From positions 2,542,001-2,606,000 of the forward strand of contig NZ_CP045732.1 of assembly GCF_016864235.1 (NCBI RefSeq): DNA of 64,000 nucleotides, in the 5' to 3' direction. This document shows, in pieces, positions 58,787 through 64,000 of this stretch. The DNA comes from Legionella sp. MW5194. GTDB lineage: Bacteria; Pseudomonadota; Gammaproteobacteria; Legionellales; Legionellaceae. A model generated the notes under the pieces. It saw nothing but the letters and a program-made list of their open reading frames with translations. It was not told the DNA's origin and searched no databases. Positions within the stretch are counted from its first letter, which is position 1; every line of letters starts with the position of its first letter. A program made the translations under genes and the position numbers.

Positions 58787-60546
58787 CACATGCTCTCAGG
58801 GCTTGAGACACCCAACAAATGTAAACCATTACGCAACACCTGACGGACCGCCTTTAATAAACAAAGCCGTGCAGCGCGTTGCACCTCGTCTTCGCATAAT
58901 AATTGCACCGCATTGTAATAACTGTGCAGGTTATTGGCAAGTTCACGCAGGTAGTAGGCCACCTGATGCGGCTCACAACTGCCGGCAGCGGCCTTGATGA
59001 CCTCCGGGTAGCGGCCTATCATTGTCATCAACGCCTGCTCATGGGTTTCTTTCAGGACATTGACATGGCTTAAGCCCATGGCTTCATCCCAGCTTAAACC
59101 ACGTTCGCGCAACTGCCGTAATACGCTGCTGATGCGGGCGTGCGCGTATTGAATGTAATACACCGGGTTGTCGCTGGATTGCGATTTGGCCAAATCCAGA
59201 TCAAAATCCATGTGTTGTTCCGGTTTGCGCATGACATAGAAAAAGCGCGCCGCGTCATTGCCGACTTCATCACGCAATTCACGCAGGGTAACAAAGGAAC
59301 CGCTGCGGGTCGACATCTGCACCCGTTCGCCACCGCGATAAAGGATGGCAAACTGTACCAGCAGGACATTTAAGGCATCTTCATCATGGCCTAAGGCATT
59401 CACGGCGGCGCGGACACGGGTCACGTAGCCGTGATGATCCGCACCAAAAATATCAATGACGCGATCGAAACCACGATCGTACTTATTCCAATGGTAAGCG
59501 ACGTCGGAGGCAAAATAGGTGGTTTGACCATTGGCCCGGATGAGTACCCTGTCCTTTTCATCACCAAAAGCTGTGGCTTTAAACCACAAAGCCCCATCCT
59601 GCAGGTAAGTATGACCACCCGCTTTCAGCGCCTCAATGCCCTTATTGATTGCGCCGTCATCGAGCAGGGATTGCTCGGAGAACCAGCAGTCAAAACGCAC
59701 TCCGAATTCAGCCAGATCACTTTTAATGTCGCACAACACCGAATTCAAGGCCAATTGATGGAAATGCTTAAACCCCTCAACACCGATTAATTCCCGTGCG
59801 CGGTCAATGATGGCATCAATGTAACTTTCTTTGTCGCCGCCCTCGGGCTCATCCGGGGGGAGGCCCTGGCTCACCTGAGACCACGCCTGGCGATAGGTCA
59901 TGCCATAGTCACCGAGCGCCTGCTCGGCAATTTCATTGACATACTCCCCGCGGTAACCATTCGCAGGAAAAACGATGCTTTCGCCGGCAAGACTTAAATA
60001 GCGCAACCAGACGCTGACCGCAAGAATATTCATCTGGCGCCCCGCGTCATTAACATAGTATTCGCGGCTGACGTCATATCCGGCGACAGTCAGCAGGTTC
60101 GCCAGCGTGGCGCCAAATGCCGCACCACGGCCATGGCCCACATGCAAAGGTCCGGTGGGATTGGCTGACACGAATTCAATCAGCACTTTTTTACCCTGCC
60201 CCAAATCGCTGGAACCGTACGCTTCACCCTGCTTGAGAATCTCAGCAATCACCTGCGATAAGGTGTCGCTTTTCAGGAAGAAATTGATAAAGCCCGGGCC
60301 TGCAATTTCAACCCGCTCAAGGGCAGGCGCTTTCGGCAGGTGAGCAATAATTAATTCGGCCAGTTGCCGGGGTGATTGGCGGCAAGGTTTCGCCAGCATC
60401 ATTGCCAGATTGGTCGCAAAATCACCATGATCAGCGTCTTTGGTGCGCTCAATCCTGATTTCCACATTCAACTCAGCTGGAATAACCGCTGCGGTTTTTA
60501 ATGTTGCGATGGCCGATGCCAGCCAATTTTCCACGGTCTCTTTCAT
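58786..60546 (-). CDS. argS: Arginyl-tRNA synthetase
   Basis: About 586 aa, class I synthetase. The HIGH-type motif appears as [16 protein letters not shown], and the KMSKS-type motif is degenerate (VQMSTRSG), as is usual for ArgRS. The N-terminal Add-1 domain (about 1-110) and C-terminal anticodon-binding helical domain ([25 protein letters not shown]) are intact. Start chosen at ATG 60546 rather than an in-frame TTG at 60567. The stop overlaps the start of the SPOR protein gene. Confidence 0.96.
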   Translation of the reverse strand: MKETVENWLASAIATLKTAAVIPAELNVEIRIERTKDADHGDFATNLAMMLAKPCRQSPRQLAELIIAHLPKAPALERVEIAGPGFINFFLKSDTLSQVIAEILKQGEAYGSSDLGQGKKVLIEFVSANPTGPLHVGHGRGAAFGATLANLLTVAGYDVSREYYVNDAGRQMNILAVSVWLRYLSLAGESIVFPANGYRGEYVNEIAEQALGDYGMTYRQAWSQVSQGLPPDEPEGGDKESYIDAIIDRARELIGVEGFKHFHQLALNSVLCDIKSDLAEFGVRFDCWFSEQSLLDDGAINKGIEALKAGGHTYLQDGALWFKATAFGDEKDRVLIRANGQTTYFASDVAYHWNKYDRGFDRVIDIFGADHHGYVTRVRAAVNALGHDEDALNVLLVQFAILYRGGERVQMSTRSGSFVTLRELRDEVGNDAARFFYVMRKPEQHMDFDLDLAKSQSSDNPVYYIQYAHARISSVLRQLRERGLSWDEAMGLSHVNVLKETHEQALMTMIGRYPEVIKAAAGSCEPHQVAYYLRELANNLHSYYNAVQLLCEDEVQRAARLCLLKAVRQVLRNGLHLLGVSSPESM

Positions 60547-60683
60547 TGCGCTCAATTCTTTCGTCAAAAAGCAGCTATTATGCGCTTTTTCCTAACAGTT
60601 GCAAAGCCCAATCAACAGAAACACTGGGGGCACAACTGTACCAAATGTGGTAGGATAGCAAGTCGGAATTTGGAGAAAACAGC

Positions 60684-61079
60684 ATGGTTAAAACCACAAG
60701 CCATGAATACCATCACATGGGTATTCCCACCACCCTCCCTCGCCCCGGGGAACGGTACAGCGAGCGTTTCAAAATGTACACAAGCGGCGGTGAAGACAGC
60801 GAATACCGTATCCAATACCATCGCTTTGAACCGGGTTGCCCCCTTCATCCTCTCATTCAGACAAAGCCCCATGTGGCGTTTAAAGTCCCTGATTTAAACG
60901 AGGCGATTAAAGGACGATGCGTGATTCTTAAACCCTATGAACCCATTCCCGGATTTAAAGTGGCCATGATCGACGAATGCGGCGCTCCCATTGAATTCAT
61001 TGAAACCACATTAAGCGAAGAGCAAATCTGGTATGGGGATCACAGCCAGGCTTTTATTTATGCCCGCGAAAACACCTAA
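60684..61079 (+). CDS. VOC/glyoxalase-fold protein, unknown substrate
   Basis: A 131-aa small protein of the vicinal oxygen chelate superfamily: HHMGIPTTLPRPGE start, HVAFKVPDLNEAIKG middle and GFKVAMIDECGAPIEFIET end. The paired beta-alpha-beta layout with His and Glu positions fits a metal-binding lyase- or dioxygenase-like fold. Function unassigned. GGAGAAAA precedes the ATG. It is divergent from argS and ends 1 nt before the convergent 622-aa gene. Confidence 0.72.
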   Translation: MVKTTSHEYHHMGIPTTLPRPGERYSERFKMYTSGGEDSEYRIQYHRFEPGCPLHPLIQTKPHVAFKVPDLNEAIKGRCVILKPYEPIPGFKVAMIDECGAPIEFIETTLSEEQIWYGDHSQAFIYARENT

Positions 61080-61080
61080 T

Positions 61081-62949
61081 CTACTGAAATACCACCACCC
61101 GGTGGTCTGACTGCCGCGGCTCCTGAAACGGTTTTTCCTGCTCATCGATTGCGATGATGACGCCATCCATTTCAGTAAGCAATGCTTCTTTATTGCGTCG
61201 CTTTTCCCCAGTGATTAATTTTTCAGACTCTTCCTGCGCTTTGGCACTGAAGAAACCGATGGCCGCTGCAGCCGCACCCAACTCGACCCCTGCCGCAAGC
61301 CCCATGCCCCCGATCATCAGGCCTTCCGCCAGAGTCATGCCGGCAATCGCGGCAGGTATGGCGCCAAATCCGCCGCCCCACCACGTGAGCGCGGCACCCA
61401 GAGCAAAGCCTATCACCAGTCCAAGCAGGGCACCAATGCAAGCCGCGATGCACACGCGCAGGCCGATACTCAGGCGCTTAGCCGATAAATCCTCATCCAG
61501 CTGACCGGCAAACTGACTGATTTCCTCACGCGACAGTCTTGGTTTTAAATGAAGGCAACGGGCTAAGTCGGTAAAGTGATTGAGCACGATGGGAAAAGCC
61601 GTTGCCGCGGGGTTAGCGGGTGGATGGGCAAATAACTCGCCTTCTATCTTCTCATGCAGTGCTAAAAAGCGCTCAATAACCGAAGGGTTCACTTCGCCGT
61701 CACGCCTCAATTGCTGAATGGCTTCAGCCAATTGTGATAACTGCCTGTACGGCTCGGGACTGGAATAATGACGCGTAAGCCATTGTTTTTTAAACAGCTC
61801 ATGGCTCAGTCTTTCCCGCTCCAGCCAGACAACCCGGCGATACAGACTCTGCATGGCCGCAGGGAAATACTCAATCAATTGGGTTATTTCGTCATCGCCG
61901 CCATCAGGAAAATAGAAAGACCAATCGGTAGCCATCGCACGCGCGCTTTTGTTATTGCCCTTGGCGTGTTGGCGATAATCCGCTTGAATGGCCGCAAGCT
62001 CAGCCGGATAGTCGTCCTTTAATTGCTTAAGACATTCCCTTATCTGCAAAGCGGACAAGCGTTTCGTTCGCAACTCAAGGATAGCCGGGTGAAGGGAAAA
62101 ATCATTATCGGCCACATGAGGATACTCTATCAACAGGCGTTTGACATCAGGATAGAGGGTTAACACCTCTTCTTCGGAATCCAGTTTGTTATGGATGTCC
62201 TCCTGACATCGCTGGATATAGGTAGCCAGACGCTCGCTGTGAAGAATGGCGTGAAGGGATTTTGCTCTTGGCCCGCGGGTTTGTTGTAATGTTTTAAAAT
62301 CATTGGCCAATTGACGTCTGGCCTTTAAGTGCTCACTCGCGAATGATGCGCGCTCGCTTTGTGCCGCCGTCTGAGCATTCACGTTCAGGTGGTAAATCGC
62401 GAGGGCAGATTGCGTCAGTTTTAAAGTGGTCAGCGGGTAGGGCACAAGCATGGGAATTGCTTCTTGAAAGAGTTCGCCATGCCGCTCATTGCCCTTCCCT
62501 GCGGTATTTCTGCTCACTGAAAACGGGGTGGGTAGTTTATCGGGGCCTGAAATGACGTAGGTGCCGGGAACAAAACGCGCTTGCAAAGGGACACTGGCTT
62601 TCTGGAGCTCAGACCAGAGCTCCAGCACCATACGTTCATAGGTCAGGTTAGTGAACGCTTTATCCTGGTTCGGCAAGCTCAAGACAATTTCCTTACCACG
62701 CTGAAGCCCTTCCAGCGTGCGGCCTTGGGGCCCCTCATCATACGGTTCCCGGGGTTTTTCCTCAAACACAAAGAGCTGAGCGTCAACACGGTATTTTTTA
62801 GTCATTCGTTTAAGAATGGCCGAAATCACTTCCCGTTTGTCGCAATCACTACCGGGGGTTAACGCCATGGGATCCATCGCGACGTTTAATTGCCAACCTT
62901 CCGTTTTTTGGGTCTCATCCATGAGCATACTGAGTGAGATGTAAGGCAT
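61081..62949 (-). CDS. Unknown 622-aa protein with C-terminal membrane hairpin, putative Dot/Icm effector
   Basis: No recognised family. Residues 1-490 are soluble and mainly helical, with Glu/Lys/Arg-rich segments and no N-terminal signal. Residues of about 497-569 are very hydrophobic and Gly/Ala-rich (CIGALLGLVIGFALGAALTW, AIAGMTLAEGLMIGGMGLAA), enough for two or three helices or a hairpin. The last 53 residues are charged and end HRVVVFQ. Late hydrophobic hairpins are typical of effectors that insert into host membranes. A perfect PmrA-type box and -10 lie upstream. Function is not predicted. Confidence 0.72.
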   Translation of the reverse strand: MPYISLSMLMDETQKTEGWQLNVAMDPMALTPGSDCDKREVISAILKRMTKKYRVDAQLFVFEEKPREPYDEGPQGRTLEGLQRGKEIVLSLPNQDKAFTNLTYERMVLELWSELQKASVPLQARFVPGTYVISGPDKLPTPFSVSRNTAGKGNERHGELFQEAIPMLVPYPLTTLKLTQSALAIYHLNVNAQTAAQSERASFASEHLKARRQLANDFKTLQQTRGPRAKSLHAILHSERLATYIQRCQEDIHNKLDSEEEVLTLYPDVKRLLIEYPHVADNDFSLHPAILELRTKRLSALQIRECLKQLKDDYPAELAAIQADYRQHAKGNNKSARAMATDWSFYFPDGGDDEITQLIEYFPAAMQSLYRRVVWLERERLSHELFKKQWLTRHYSSPEPYRQLSQLAEAIQQLRRDGEVNPSVIERFLALHEKIEGELFAHPPANPAATAFPIVLNHFTDLARCLHLKPRLSREEISQFAGQLDEDLSAKRLSIGLRVCIAACIGALLGLVIGFALGAALTWWGGGFGAIPAAIAGMTLAEGLMIGGMGLAAGVELGAAAAAIGFFSAKAQEESEKLITGEKRRNKEALLTEMDGVIIAIDEQEKPFQEPRQSDHRVVVFQ

Positions 62950-62972
62950 GGGTTGTCTTTAAAAAAAAAATG

Positions 62973-63005
62973 ATTTTAGCGTGGCTTTATTAAGGATTTA
63001 TTAAG
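62973..63005 (-). promoter_or_regulatory. Perfect PmrA-like tandem box with -10 hexamer upstream of the 622-aa gene
   Basis: On the minus strand CTTAAT (63000-63005), 5 nt and CTTAAT (62989-62994) form identical half-sites. TAAAAT (62973-62978) follows exactly 10 nt later. This is the best match to the Legionella PmrA consensus in the window, ending about 24 nt before the start codon. Confidence 0.7.
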
Positions 63006-63162
63006 AATTGAATTTTTCCTTGCGCGGCAAAATGCGCCCACAAACAAGGATTTCGGAGCACTCGCTCTAGCCCGGGCAATCAACAGTGATTGACATTTTC
63101 TCCTGAACATTATCCTATTATTCAATACTTCTGGTGTTTGCCCATCGACGTAAGGAATGCTC

Positions 63163-64000
63163 ATGGCTTTGAAACGAACATTATCACTGACTCTGGTTTC
63201 TTTTTATGGTTTGGGAACCATTCTTGGCGCGGGGATTTATGCGCTAATCGGCGAAGTGGCCAAAGAAGCAGGAAATTTTACGCCAGTTTCATTCATTATC
63301 GCCTCCATTCTCGCATTGTTCACTGCATTCTCTTACGCGGAGTTAAGCGCCCGTTTTCCCCACAGCGCCGGATCGGCCCTCTATGTGCGGCAGGCGTTTA
63401 AGAAAGCCTGGTTATCCGGTTTGGTCGGATGGCTGGTAGTATTAACCGGCGTCACGTCTGCCGCCACCATCGCCCTGGGATTCGCCAGTTATTTTGTTTT
63501 GTTGCTGCCGGCTCCTCCCCTCCTCAGTGTCACCGTGCTTGTGCTGCTACTGGGGGCACTGACCCTGTGGGGCATTCGCGAGTCTGCCACGGTGATCATG
63601 GTCATGACCCTGATTGAAATCGGCGGCTTGCTATTGATTATTTTTTATGGCCGCCATGCCTTTGCAGCATTGGGAAACAGCCATTGGACATGGCCATCCT
63701 CCATGCAGGGCATTCTTATCGGCGCATTCATTGCTTTTTATGCCTACATTGGCTTTGAAGACATGGTCAATACCTCGGAGGAAACCATTAACCCTGAAAA
63801 AACTCTGCCCGCCGGTATTTTTATTGCCTTGGGTGGGGCAATGCTTCTCTACCTGCTGGTGGCAACCGTGGTCATTATCACCTTACCCACCCAGCTTCTG
63901 ACGCAAAGCCACATGCCGCTTATCGACATCATCACCTACCAGGGTCACTCTCCACTGCTTTTTACCCTCATCGCACTCATCGCCATCATGAATGGCATTC
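63163..64000 (+). CDS. APC-family amino acid permease, N-terminal part (cut by window edge)
   Basis: 279 residues up to the right edge, with at least seven hydrophobic helices. The first contains LVSFYGLGTILGAGIYALIG, the substrate-binding GxGxG-like break of APC transporters, and ELSARFPHSAGSALYV is the matching helix 2-3 motif. FAYIGFEDMVNTSEETINPE is typical of the cationic-amino-acid/YhdG branch. AAGGA stands 7 nt before the ATG. Substrate cannot be assigned from this part. Confidence 0.85.
   Translation, partial: MALKRTLSLTLVSFYGLGTILGAGIYALIGEVAKEAGNFTPVSFIIASILALFTAFSYAELSARFPHSAGSALYVRQAFKKAWLSGLVGWLVVLTGVTSAATIALGFASYFVLLLPAPPLLSVTVLVLLLGALTLWGIRESATVIMVMTLIEIGGLLLIIFYGRHAFAALGNSHWTWPSSMQGILIGAFIAFYAYIGFEDMVNTSEETINPEKTLPAGIFIALGGAMLLYLLVATVVIITLPTQLLTQSHMPLIDIITYQGHSPLLFTLIALIAIMNGI

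Noticed and set aside
63090-63118. TTGACA-N17-TCCTAT as a promoter for the permease
   Set aside because: The -35 is perfect, but the -10 at correct spacing matches only three of six positions, and the better TATTAT is 20 nt away. Not strong enough to list.

Overview
The window looks like a chromosomal segment from a Legionella-type gammaproteobacterium (order Legionellales). It combines conserved gammaproteobacterial housekeeping blocks with several large, poorly conserved, eukaryote-like genes: Ser/Thr kinases, a PlcC/CegC1-like phospholipase C, and proteins of 421, 441, 622 and 1405 aa with no recognised homologue. Some of these genes are preceded by PmrA-type tandem boxes of the kind that control Dot/Icm effector genes in Legionella. 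Base composition appears clearly higher in GC than L. pneumophila, so a higher-GC species is more likely. The species cannot be named from the sequence alone.

Layout. 1-1.7 kb: two adjacent related Ser/Thr kinase genes on the minus strand, the first cut by the window edge. 1.8-4.0 kb: Smr-domain protein, uridine kinase and FabI. 4.06-4.35 kb: a palindromic MITE-like element. 4.5-5.8 kb: an unknown membrane protein with a His-rich stretch and a C-terminal PPPY motif. 5.8-14.3 kb: the protein quality-control block (ppiD, tRNA-Asp, tRNA-Val, hupB, lon, clpX, clpP, tig), followed at 14.4-14.8 kb by a tRNA cluster transcribed Pro-Arg-His-Leu. 15-21.3 kb: a tyrosine recombinase, murI and a 1405-aa putative effector. 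21.4-31 kb: a small exported Cys-rich protein, an ABC-F ATPase operon, a retroviral-type aspartic protease, ridA-spoT, rpoZ-gmk-yicC, rph and pilT. 31-34 kb: yggS-proC-yggT and two small conserved genes. 34.4-38.6 kb: a two-gene RND efflux operon, followed by a 76-bp tandem repeat and a secreted subtilase. 40.7-48.4 kb: ahcY, metK, carA and the heat-shock genes dnaJ, dnaK, grpE. 48.6-52 kb: class II DAHP synthase, a YheT-type hydrolase and hemE. 52.2-55 kb: PlcC-like phospholipase and an unknown 421-aa protein. 55.2-61 kb: folB, a degenerate P1B-type ATPase, a SPOR protein, argS and a VOC-fold protein. 61-64 kb: a 622-aa putative effector and the start of an APC permease.

The most notable pattern is regulatory. 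Four putative effector genes (the kinase at the left edge, the 1405-aa protein, the PlcC-like enzyme and the 622-aa protein) each have a YTTAAK-N5-YTTAAK-like direct repeat upstream. In three of them a good -10 hexamer begins exactly 10 nt after the second half-site. This links otherwise unrelated orphan genes into one probable PmrA regulon. The second notable item is a P1B-type ATPase whose phosphorylation motif, TGE loop and metal-site residues all depart from the family consensus while the reading frame stays intact.

No rRNA, CRISPR array or complete prophage was seen.
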